Source of the DNA: Terebella lapidaria
Taxonomy: Eukaryota; Annelida; Polychaeta; Terebellida; Terebellidae
Reading direction: 5' to 3'
DNA length: 64,000 bases
Assembly (NCBI GenBank): GCA_949152475.1
Contig: OX424560.1
Span: 19,655,106-19,719,105 of the forward strand
Shown: positions 26,634 to 37,000 of the stretch, piece by piece
Layout of the letters: every line of letters starts with the position of its first letter
Position numbering within the stretch: the stretch's first letter is position 1
Program-made: the position numbers and the translations under genes
Notes under the pieces: generated by a model
Told to the model about the DNA's origin: nothing
The model's database searches: none
Seen by the model: the letters and a program-made list of their open reading frames with translations, nothing else

Positions 26634-28813
26634 GGGGCCGGTCATTATTTATCAGGTGGGGGGGGGGGTAAAAACTGGGGGGGGGGGGACACACTTCCAT
26701 TTTCAACATTATTGGGGGGGGGGGGGTCATACTTTTATTTTCAATGGATCGGGGGAGGAGGGGGGGGGGGGGGGGGGTCGGAGTTCGAATTTTAGTTAAT
26801 TTGAGAAAAGTTGTATATTGAAATTAGCACTATTCACGGGCAGAGCCCTATTCAACCACATGCTAAAATGTTTCAATCTAAGATTTGGCGCCAAAAGTCC
26901 CGAAAGGGGATATTTCCCGGATTATGACATCACACCTATCATCAGCTGATTGTATGTTGTTCCCTGACTGGCTAGTTTGAGTGACAGCTTTGTAGCATGA
27001 CAAAACTGCACCAACTGCATGTAAACAAACAGCTGTCAAGTGACAAAGTATGGAATTAACTCAAAATTGAGGGACATAAATCGTTGGAAACAACTGAGAG
27101 GGGAAGAAAATGATGCACAGTGTGTATTTCATGCATTCAAAACATGTTTTGTTCTGAAATAAGTTCACAAATCCTGACCCACTGTGACAGGGTGTCAGGC
27201 GAAAACCGTTGTCGCCTCAGGAAGGGACTAGCACTTAACTCTGTTATTGGGCTGAACTATATTGAAATAGTGAATTAGGTGAAAACAATCCACTCAACCT
27301 GGACTGATGGCTCACTGAAGTATACAGCATGTGGAATCCATCCCTTTGTCACATTATCAGTGAAACTATAGTTTCGCCAAAATTTGATCCTAGGAAGGAC
27401 CATCCAGGAACACCCAAAATCAGGAAATGTCGTGAATCGCTCATCACCCACAGACTGAAACATTGTCACCAGGGATCAACTATGGACCTTAGTACAACAC
27501 AGCAGCACTGCAGCTGAATACGGTGCAAGGTCAGGATGATCAACATGCAGGGCACTGTCAAAGACTAACAATGGATCACCCGGCCCATACCATGCTGACC
27601 AACATCTCGTAACATCCGATGACCCCGAACCAGCATGTCATAATCACAGACCGATTTTCCACTTAACACGTTGCCAACACAGGAACCTCGGCCACTGAGG
27701 ATAATCCTCGATGAGCTCAGGACTGTCCTGGACCGCCATGAACAAAATATGGACCTTTCCATCAAGGATTGCAAAATAGTCCTGGATCGTCCCGGATGAC
27801 GCCATAGTGAATCTGACTTTTTTGGTGGCCAGGACATCGCGGATCATCACGGAACAATATGAACCCATCATGGAGCCAACACAGAATTGATTCAAGGCCG
27901 GGAAAGTACCAGTCCAGGATGGCCTGATTCATCAATGATATGTGGAAGAGTTATAATTTTTCCGAGTTCACTCTGGGGTACAGCTACTATATTTAAAGGA
28001 AGAAATAAGATTCATGGGTTTTTTTTTCATTCCTCCAACAAATTTCCAGTCAGTGAATGAACTGAATGACCTTCAACCCAGATGTTCAACGTGGGGTTTG
28101 GAGTGAAAAAAAAATTTCAGTATTCTGGGGAACATGCTCCTAGACATAGATGTCTTGGGGGGGGGGGGGGGGGTTGCCCCAACATAAAATCAGAGGCTGT
28201 CAATATACCATACCGATATAATATGCCCACAAATAGTAATTGAATCAGTTGTAATGGCACGAATTCATAATATCCACTGACTTAATAATGTAAAAAATTG
28301 CGACAAAAGTCACAATTGTTTTAATAGAATGTGAATGAAGTGTAAAAACATCATTTAAGTATCATACTGGCTCATTATAATGGGGCATGAGCAGAAAAAC
28401 GCCTATTCGCCATCTGGCAGCACTGTTTTAGTGGTAAAATGACGTCATAACGTTATTTATTATGACGATTCCATGGCATTACTCCAAACATACGGAATTT
28501 TCGCGCCAAATGTCACGTGCATGGTTCACAACAGACGAAATTCCGTAGTGATTTGGCGCCAAATTTACCACTATTACAATGCTGCCACCTATCGAATGAG
28601 CTTTGCTCACGCCCCATTGTTACCATTGTGTATTATGGCATTGTATATGTACATGGGGATTGGGGGGGGGGGGTCACACTTTTAGTTTTTATCTTGGTGG
28701 GGGGGTCATACATTGTTTTTCGAGATCGGTGGGGGGGGGGGGGGTCAAACTTTGAAAACTCATTTCTCGGAAAATCCATCCAACACCCCATCCGATAAAT
28801 AATGACCGGTCCC
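26634..28813. mobile_element. PIF/Harbinger-like non-autonomous DNA transposon (2.18 kb)
   Basis: The left end GGGGCCGGTCATTATTTATC and the inverted right end GGGACCGGTCATTATTTATC match, and similarity continues to about 28 bp. The element is flanked on both sides by TAA (26631-26633 and 28814-28816), a 3-bp TWA-type duplication typical of PIF/Harbinger. Subterminal regions carry repeated blocks of a G-run followed by GTCATACTTT or GTCACACTTTT. No transposase or Myb-like frame was recognised. It interrupts a PHD-finger reading frame. Confidence 0.82.
28379..28618. mobile_element. Palindromic MITE-like element inside the Harbinger-like element
   Basis: About 240 bp. The left arm (28379-28440) begins AATGGGGCATGAGC and includes TGGCAGCACTG and AGTGGTAAA. 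The right arm (28549-28618) carries the same blocks inverted, ending GCTCACGCCCCATT. An inner palindrome GTCATAA...TTATGAC lies at about 28444-28466. No coding capacity. Confidence 0.65.
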
Positions 28814-28816
28814 TAA

Positions 28817-29011
28817 CGCACAACGAAAACAGCACCACTCATCATCACACTTGCCTAGTCTGTAGTAGTCTTCGAGGCACATTTCCACACACTTGCGGTG
28901 ACACCACACATCACAAGTGTCACAGCACAGGGCTGCTAGCTGATCCGATCTGACGGGCTTGGCACACTCTCCACACGAGACTGAACACTGTACCAGGGTT
29001 GATCTGGACAT
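28817..29011 (-). pseudogene. PHD-finger reading frame, interrupted by the Harbinger-like element
   Basis: The minus-strand frame from ATG at 29011 encodes a C4HC3 PHD finger: CGEC, CDTC, the WCHRKC His-Cys pair and a final CFRC. It runs into the transposon at the TAA duplication. On the far side (about 26540-26630) coding-like sequence resumes as LPADTVFDETL, and in another frame as EEPPPPSDVP then MDEMFGHVK, so there is also an apparent 1-nt frame slip. PHD fingers of this form followed by a LPxxxxxD-type tail are common in invertebrate LINE (CR1/Jockey-like) ORFs. A LINE remnant is the favoured reading; a decayed host PHD gene is the alternative. Confidence 0.55.
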
Positions 29012-29237
29012 CGTTGGAGATAAGTATCAGCAGAGTCTTGATTGTTAATGTATTATACTTTATTTTCATACCTTCTACACCTATTTACCAGTTTACATAA
29101 TATTTCTTTTTGTTATTATACTGTACTATGAGGGTCATATGATATTTTCTAGGACCACATTGGAAATAAGTGTTTTCACTTTCATGTGTTATCCTGGTTT
29201 TCATTGAATGTTTTACATTATTTACCAAATCAAATCA

Positions 29238-29300
<63 letters not shown>

Positions 29301-30446
29301 CTGAGTGAAAATCCTTCCCTCATCCCATATAAATTAATGTTCATATCATCATAGTTCTATTTGCATAGTACTAATAAAATTACAACTCTCGTATGTATGT
29401 ACTCAGGTCACGTTTTCGCCAGACCGCCAGGTCATGAGGTCCACCTGCCACTGTTTCATTTATCTATAATTATTTCTATATTGCTAATTAATGTATGTTC
29501 AGAAATAGTGGAATAAAGATATTATTGACACAAATATTACACTAACATATCGATGACTGAACAACTTAAGAAAGAAAAACATCTGAAGCAGAGAAAAGTT
29601 TTTTCAACCAAATACAAACCCAAAACGCAAAAATGATGGTTTTCAAGAGTTTCATACGAAAGATCATTTTCATCGATTTATAAATTTTGTTTCGGTTGAT
29701 ATTTCGTATTTGGATGTATCAAATGTCCCAATACTGTGATTGTTAGGCCTATCTCACAGAACGTTTTTTTTTATATTTCGAAAACATCAACGGCATCGAT
29801 CAAATGACATTCGTTAAAGGCTTTTCATAACTTTTGGTAGCTCGGAATACGATAATAAGATAATGCAGAAAATTGCGGGAAAGATGAATCGGTTATGCAA
29901 ACGAAGCACTTTGTCACTTTGTTATTGTTGCAATTTTTACGAAATGAACGCGTTCTGATTATATTTTTGAGGCCAGTGAGGTATGATGTGGATCTATTAG
30001 TCGAAATATCCCGTGTATCAATGTGTATAGCGTCAGAGTAGATTTGGAGTCATAATCTCTGCACTGCCTGTGCTCACTCACTCACTGCTCAGCACAGCAG
30101 CTCAGTGCTGACCTGCTGCAGTGCTGGAGTGCTGTAGCTCAGCTGCAGCTGACACAGTCGGTCACACACGACCACAGTGACCCATTTTGTGACAAGCCAC
30201 TGTGACTGTGCACACTACTACGACACAGTCGCTGACTTGAATGAGTCGCTCATTCATTGACATTCTGCTCTCCTCAGTGGCGTCTTGTAACCGATTAGTT
30301 TAGATTAATTTAAATTTAACCGCAGACGGCAGACTTCTCGTGGGACCACTATTACTGTTGTCGTTGTTGTTGAACTTATGTAACTATTTTTCTTTCTTAG
30401 AGATCTAGTCTGTTGATCATGATTGCAGGTCAAAGTTCAGTGAATC
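29012..30446. promoter_or_regulatory. BRCA1 upstream and 5' UTR region
   Basis: No coding exon was recognised apart from the microsatellite. The stretch 30060-30250 is unusually rich in CAGC/CTGC and CACAGT words (GCTCAGCACAGCAGCTCAG and similar), unlike the surrounding AT-rich DNA, and may mark the core promoter or first non-coding exon. A TTTCTTTCTTAG acceptor-like site at about 30389-30400 suggests a 5' UTR intron ending just before the coding exon. No convincing TATA box was seen. Confidence 0.4.
29239..29299 (+). repeat. (ATT)n microsatellite
   Basis: About 20 uninterrupted copies of ATT. Confidence 0.97.
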
Positions 30447-31059
30447 ATGATGTTGAATGCCACAAAAAGAGCCGAACAGGTTGAAGAAACTATTGGGCTG
30501 CTTCAGAAAACATTCGAATGTCCAATATGGTATGTAATGTGTAGATAAATACTCTACACTCTCATAAATACTCTCATAAATACTCTGTTATTATCCATAA
30601 AATGATTTTCCTACACCTAGTGTATGCACAGTTAATATATTTCACGATAAAATGGTACTGAAATTGTGAACCATATGTACCATATAGAATCGCAAATATT
30701 TTCGAAAAATTGCCACTGACTGAAAATCTATATGCAGCTTGGAGTTGATGCTGAATCCAGTCTCGACGAAATGTGATCACAAATTTTGCAGGTACGTTTC
30801 TGTTGTTACCATGGTTACTGAAGTTAATCTAATTTGGAAATTTCACAGACAAATCTCCTGTGACTTCCAATAATTCGCACTCTCTCGATACCTGTATATT
30901 TGAATTAAATTCTGCTTATTATTTTAAAGCATTATGTGTATATCATGTTGATTTTGTTACCCTGGTTACATGTATGTGTTGCAGACACTGTTTATTGGAA
31001 ACGATCCAGAATCGCCCCAGTGCTCGGTGTCCTCTCTGCAAGGAACGTTTCACAAAAAG
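30447..31059 (+). CDS. BRCA1: BRCA1 exons 1-3: RING finger
   Basis: Three small exons encode a complete C3HC4 RING. The ligands are C25, C28, C40, H42, C45, C48, C61 and C64, in the contexts FECPIC, STKCDHKFCRHC and CPLCKERF. The order and spacing match human BRCA1 (ECPIC, TKCDHIFCKFC, CPLC). Exon 4 continues with RSLQELPRWSQIV, matching the RSLQEST region after the human RING that forms the BARD1-binding helix. Confidence 0.96.
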
Positions 31060-34000
31060 GTATCAACAAAATTAATGATCATCTACTAATCATGCTACTC
31101 TGCAATATAAAAAAATGTAAGCCATTAAATTGCTTGTATAATTTCATTGCAGTTTTCAGTAGTTGTGAATGACGTATTCCTTAAGAATACATCTCAAATT
31201 CCCCTGCCCAACATGCTTTCGTAAAGTATGAAATTTTGCTGTGGCAACTAGAAATGGTTCTCATTGTAATACAAATTCCTACTCTTTCCATTTCAGGAGC
31301 CTCCAGGAACTGCCACGTTGGAGCCAGATTGTCAACGCGGTTCGAGACTTGGTCATAGCCTTCGAGAGGGACACAGGAATACAGTGTAAGGGTTTGACGA
31401 TCATGGGTTCAATTCCGAATCATGTTGATTGTCCATTGAAGTTAATATTTTCAATACTCCAATCTACTTTAAAATGTAAAACTTCGCTTTGAACAATTGT
31501 TCACTTCGTTAGGAAAAAACTATATTGAATACAAATTTCAAGAGGCTGAATATGAAAAAATGACTTTGAACTTTCGATATGAAAAAGTCATATTTGATAT
31601 CTTATAATATTTTGATGAATGCTCATGCCCCAAGATTCCCCAAGACACGGACCACCAACTCTGAACGAACCCACTCCAGAAAAGCCAACAGGGAAGGCGA
31701 CTGCTTCAACATCAAGAAAAAACTTGAGACAAACCCGCAAAGCTCAACAGGTATCAAAGTCAGATTAAATATCCAAAACGCTATAATGACAAAACTAGGT
31801 GAGTGTGTTTTCAAGCACGCAGGAAAGATCGAGTTTGAACTGGCGGAAGAATACAGGAGAGCACGAGACCGAAGGTCGAGTGCTTTCTGGTGTTATTCCG
31901 CCAGTTCAAACGAGATCTTTCCCGCGTGCTGGAAAACACACGAAACAGGTTTTGTTTTTATCACATGCTATGAATTTATGATTCTGAAATATTTCAAAAC
32001 CCAACGCATGTAAAGTAAAGTGAAATTGTACCAAAGATTGGGAGAACTTCTTGCAATCTTTGATCTCATGCGTACAAGAGCCGTGAACATGTGCGTTGCT
32101 AGGAAACAGTATAAACAATGCAGATCACCGGGTCGTCAAATACTTTGTATTATGACGTCACAGTGGTTTATGTTTTCGGCATGGTTATATGTTACTAAGG
32201 CTGAATCGCGTGGAGTTTCACTGTCACGTCATAGAACACTCGTGCTTTCATTGTTGTTTCACATGTGAAAAGTGCACAAAAGTGCATGTGAATATGTGAC
32301 ATGTGAAACAAAAATGTGAAGAAAAAAATAGTGCAAACATGATGTTTTCGGCAAAGGTTTTCACACTGTCGGAAATCACTGTGTGTTCCTACTGTTTGTA
32401 GTTTAAGATAAATTCATAGCATGTGATAATATTAAGGTTCACCTGAAAATGGACACTTCCCATGTGTTAATCTCTATACCAAACACTGAAATTGTTTTTA
32501 TATAAAATTGCATCCAGGATAAAGAATTTATATTTGACAATATCGCCCAAATTTCCTGCAGAAACCACCTGATTTAGGAACTGAGCCTTCATTGATTTAT
32601 GAAGATGGTAAGATACCCCAGGTCCATATGCAATTGTAACATATGTTTCAATACATAAAATTTATATCAAATACTTTGCAGCATGTGGTATTAGTACTTT
32701 GTGTACATGTATTTTACATGAAATTGTTAGAATAGATTTTGATCGTTAAAAATTTTTCAGGGGAAGACACTGTCGCCACAACTTCCAAACCAATTCGCTC
32801 CCACATCAATATCAGGTACGTATGAAGTAGTCGTATATAGTCGTGAAATATCAGGTACGTGTAGTCGTATCAGGTATAAATACATGTAGTCGTATCAGGT
32901 ATGAATACATGTAGTCGAATCAGGTATGAATACGTGTAGTCGTATCAGGTATCAATACGTGTAGTCGTATCAGGTATGAATACGTGTAGTCGTATCAGGT
33001 ATGAATACGTGTAGTCGTATCAGGTATGAATACGTGTAGTCGTATCAGGTATGAATACGTGTAGTCGTATCAGGTATGAATACGTGTAGTCGTATCAGGT
33101 ATGAATACGTGTAGTCGTATCAGGTATGAATACGTGTAGTCGTATCAGGTATGAATACGTGTAGTCGTATCAGGTATGAATACGTGTAGTCGTATCAGGT
33201 ATGAATACGTGTAGTCGTATCAGGTATGAATACGTGTAGTCGTATCAGGTATGAATACGTGTAGTCGTATCAGGTATGAATACGTGTAGTCGTATCAGGT
33301 ATGAATACGTGTAGTCGTATCAGGTATGAATACGTGTAGTCGTATCAGGTATGAATACGTGTAGTCGTATCAGGTATGAATACGTGTAGTCGTATCAGGT
33401 ATGAATACGTGTAGTCGTATCAGGTATGAATACGTGTAGTCGTATCAGGTATGAATACGTGTAGTCGTATCAGGTATGAATACGTGTAGTCGTATCAGGT
33501 ATGAATACGTGTAGTCGTATCAGGTATGAATACGTGTAGTCGTATCAGGTATGAATACGTGTAGTCGTATCAGGTATGAATACGTGTAGTCGTATCAGGT
33601 ATGAATACGTGTAGTCGTATCAGGTATGAATACGTGTAGTCGTATCAGGTATGAATACGTGTAGTCGTATCAGGTATGAATACGTGTAGTCGTATCAGGT
33701 ATGAATACGTGTAGTCGTATCAGGTATGAATACGTGTAGTCGTATCAGGTATGAATACGTGTAGTCGTATCAGGTATGAATACGTGTAGTCGTATCAGGT
33801 ATGAATACGTGTAGTCGTATCAGGTATGAATACGTGTAGTCGTATCAGGTATGAATACGTGTAGTCGTATCAGGTATGAATACGTGTAGTCGTATCAGGT
33901 ATGAATACGTGTAGTCGTATCAGGTATGAATACGTGTAGTCGTATCAGGTATGAATACGTGTAGTCGTATCAGGTATGAATACGTGTAGTCGTATCAGGT

Positions 34001-37000
34001 ATGAATACGTGTAGTCGTATCAGGTATGAATACGTGTAGTCGTATCAGGTATGAATACGTGTAGTCGTATCAGGTATGAATACGTGTAGTCGTATCAGGT
34101 ATGAATACGTGTAGTCGTATCAGGTATGAATACGTGTAGTCGTATCAGGTATGAATACGTGTAGTCGTATCAGGTATGAATACGTGTAGTCGTATCAGGT
34201 ATGAATACGTGTAGTCGTATCAGGTATGAATACGTGTAGTCGTATCAGGTATGAATACGTGTAGTCGTATCAGGTATGAATACGTGTAGTCGTATCAGGT
34301 ATGAATACGTGTAGTCGTATCAGGTATGAATACGTGTAGTCGTATCAGGTATGAATACGTGTAGTCGTATCAGGTATGAATACGTGTAGTCGTATCAGGT
34401 ATGAATACGTGTAGTCGTATCAGGTATGAATACGTGTAGTCGTATCAGGTATGAATACGTGTAGTCGTATCAGGTATGAATACGTGTAGTCGTACCAGGT
34501 ATGAATACGTGTAGTCGTACCAGGTATGAATACGTGTAGTCGTACCAGGTATGAATACGTGAAGTCGTACCAGGTATGAATACGTGTAGTCGTACCAGGT
34601 ATGAATACGTGTAGTCGTACCAGGTATGAATACGTGTAGTCGTACCAGGTATGAATACGTGAAGTCGTACCAGGTATGAATACGTGTAGTCGTACCAGGT
34701 ATGAATACGTGAAGTCGTACCAAGTATGAATACATGTAGTCGTACCAGGTATGAATACATGAAGTCGTACCAGGTATGAATACATGTAGTCGTACCAGGT
34801 ATGAATACATGAAGTCGTACCAGGTATGAATACATGTAGTCGTACCAGGTATGAATACATGTAGTCGTACCAGGTATGAATACATGTAGTCGTACCAGGT
34901 ATGAATACATGTAGTCGTACCAGGTATGAATACATGTAGTCGTACCAGGTTTGAATACATGTAGTCGTACCAGGTATGAATACATGTAGTCGTACCAGGT
35001 ATGAATACATGAAGTCGTACCAGGTATGAATACATGTAGTCGTACCAGGTATGAATACATGAAGTCGTACCAGGTATGAATACATGTAGTCGTACCAGGT
35101 ATGAATACATGAAGTCGTACCAGGTATGAATACATGTAGTCGTACCAGGTATGAATACATGTAGTCGTACCAGGTATGAATACATGTAGTCGTATCAGGT
35201 TGGTAGCAGTGGCAGGGTTCTGGTATCAGAACTTATACCAGGAATTTTCAGAATGTAAGGCTCCTTATGTAAATAGTCCATACAGTTTGCTACATACCAA
35301 TTACAGTGTTAATAGAATATATAGAGTAGCAAATTCATTAAAAGCACTGACACATTACCTGAATAGTGCACTAAAATACAAATGATGTTTATTCCTTTTC
35401 AGGTCCGGTTTCCCTGGTGCCAGTAAATCAACAAAAACAAAACCATCATCGGACTTGTGTAAGGAGCCCACAAAAACCAGAAAGGGAGGAAAGAGGGGTG
35501 CACCCATAGAATCATCGCATCCTCAAGAGAGTGAAGATGTCGCAGTTCAGGGCCAAGTGGACCCTGTTAGTAGACAGAGGGGGCTAATGGAGTTCATAGC
35601 GAATGCAACACACTCACAACTCGGGGGTGTCAAAGGTTCAGACAGTGTTGGGGATGGTAAGGAGGCCATTGAACAAGCTGAGGATTTAGTGGTTGAAGAC
35701 GTTCTTCGCGAAAAGCAGTCCACCGAGCATGAAGTTGTTCTTGAACCGGTCAAAACGTACAGCAGGAAACGCAAAGGCAGAGGGAGAAATCCCAAAGTGA
35801 CTGCAGGGAAAAAGAACAAGCAGAAGTTGGCTGAAGAAGTGCTAGATAATGCCGATGATGATTTCGAGGAAAAGGCCGTCAAATGGCAGCAGGGCGACCA
35901 GCAAGGTGCTGAAGATAAGGTCGGACAGTGGCTTGACCAGATGCCCGAGTCAATGAGCACAATCGACTCTAACTTTGTTGAGAGGTCCCCACTGGTCGCC
36001 CTGATCAACAAGCAAAAACTCCAGAACAGCAAGGGTAAAAGTTCGGTGCAAAGCAATGGTATAGAAAACCAGACTGGTGATATGTCTGAAGCAAAGGTTG
36101 CACAAGTTGGCGAGAAAGTTCCTGCCTCGAATGCACAGAGGGTGGATGGAGTGGAGCTGAATAGTCCTGAGACACAGAGCGAATCCGAGAGTTCAAAGCC
36201 TGCTAACGCTCGACGGATATTCAAGTCGAGGGCATCAGAAGCTGCACAAGAACCACAAAGTCCACCAAGAACTGCAGTCCCTTTTCGGCAGTTTGGGACT
36301 CCAAACTCAGATGATCCTTTCGCATTTAAGCTGAGTCAGAGGACTCCAAAACCGAAGAAAGGGCGGAAAGGGAGTGGTCGGAAAAAAGGGGGCGGTCGTG
36401 GTGCAAAGTCGAAGAAAAAACAACTATCCATAGTTGCAGAAGAGATGATTGCTCGAATGGATGAAGTGAAGGAAGATGGTGCAGATGTTGTTCTTGATTC
36501 TGCTACAAAACAACCTGAGGGTACAGAATTTGAAGCATTGGGAATTCCCGAGCAGGAAATTCCATCACTTCATGAGAAAAATGTCTTGAATGGAAAACAA
36601 AATGGCAAAAAATCGACGAAAAACAGTGCTGTACAGGCAAAAAAGGTAGATTATTCTGCCCCTTCCCAGATTCCGCTACCAGAAAAACCTTATGAGTACC
36701 CATTAGAGTTATACTCAGATAGTACCATGTCTGATGCAGGAGAGGTTGAACAAAAACCCAAAGGGACCAGGCGAACCAAGAAGAAAGCAAAGGTTCTATC
36801 TTCAGAAGAAGATGCAGCCCCGAGTGCTGAATTTGAAGAAATCGTTGAGAAGATTTCCCAAGCTGAAGATTTTGAACTGATGATGAGTCAGCAGTTTCGA
36901 GATTTGCAGTCTGAGGCAAAGAAAGAAGTAGAAAAAACTAAATCAAAGACAACAAGACAGAGTCAGAGGGGCAAGAAGAATAACCGGAAGAAAACCAGTG

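Noticed and set aside
27565-27895. Two overlapping minus-strand open frames of 83-90 aa inside the Harbinger-like element
   Set aside because: No similarity to a Harbinger transposase or Myb-like protein; short and overlapping, probably chance.
31579-32013. 144-aa plus-strand open frame
   Set aside because: Shadow of BRCA1 exon 5 in another frame plus the adjacent hairpin element.
34420-35185. Three overlapping minus-strand open frames of 221-246 aa, full of Tyr-Ser-Tyr-Leu-Val-Arg repeats
   Set aside because: They are a by-product of a 25-bp tandem repeat with no antisense stop; no start context, homology or ending supports a gene.
32806-35199. CRISPR array
   Set aside because: Units are contiguous 25-bp repeats without unique spacers, in an animal intron.
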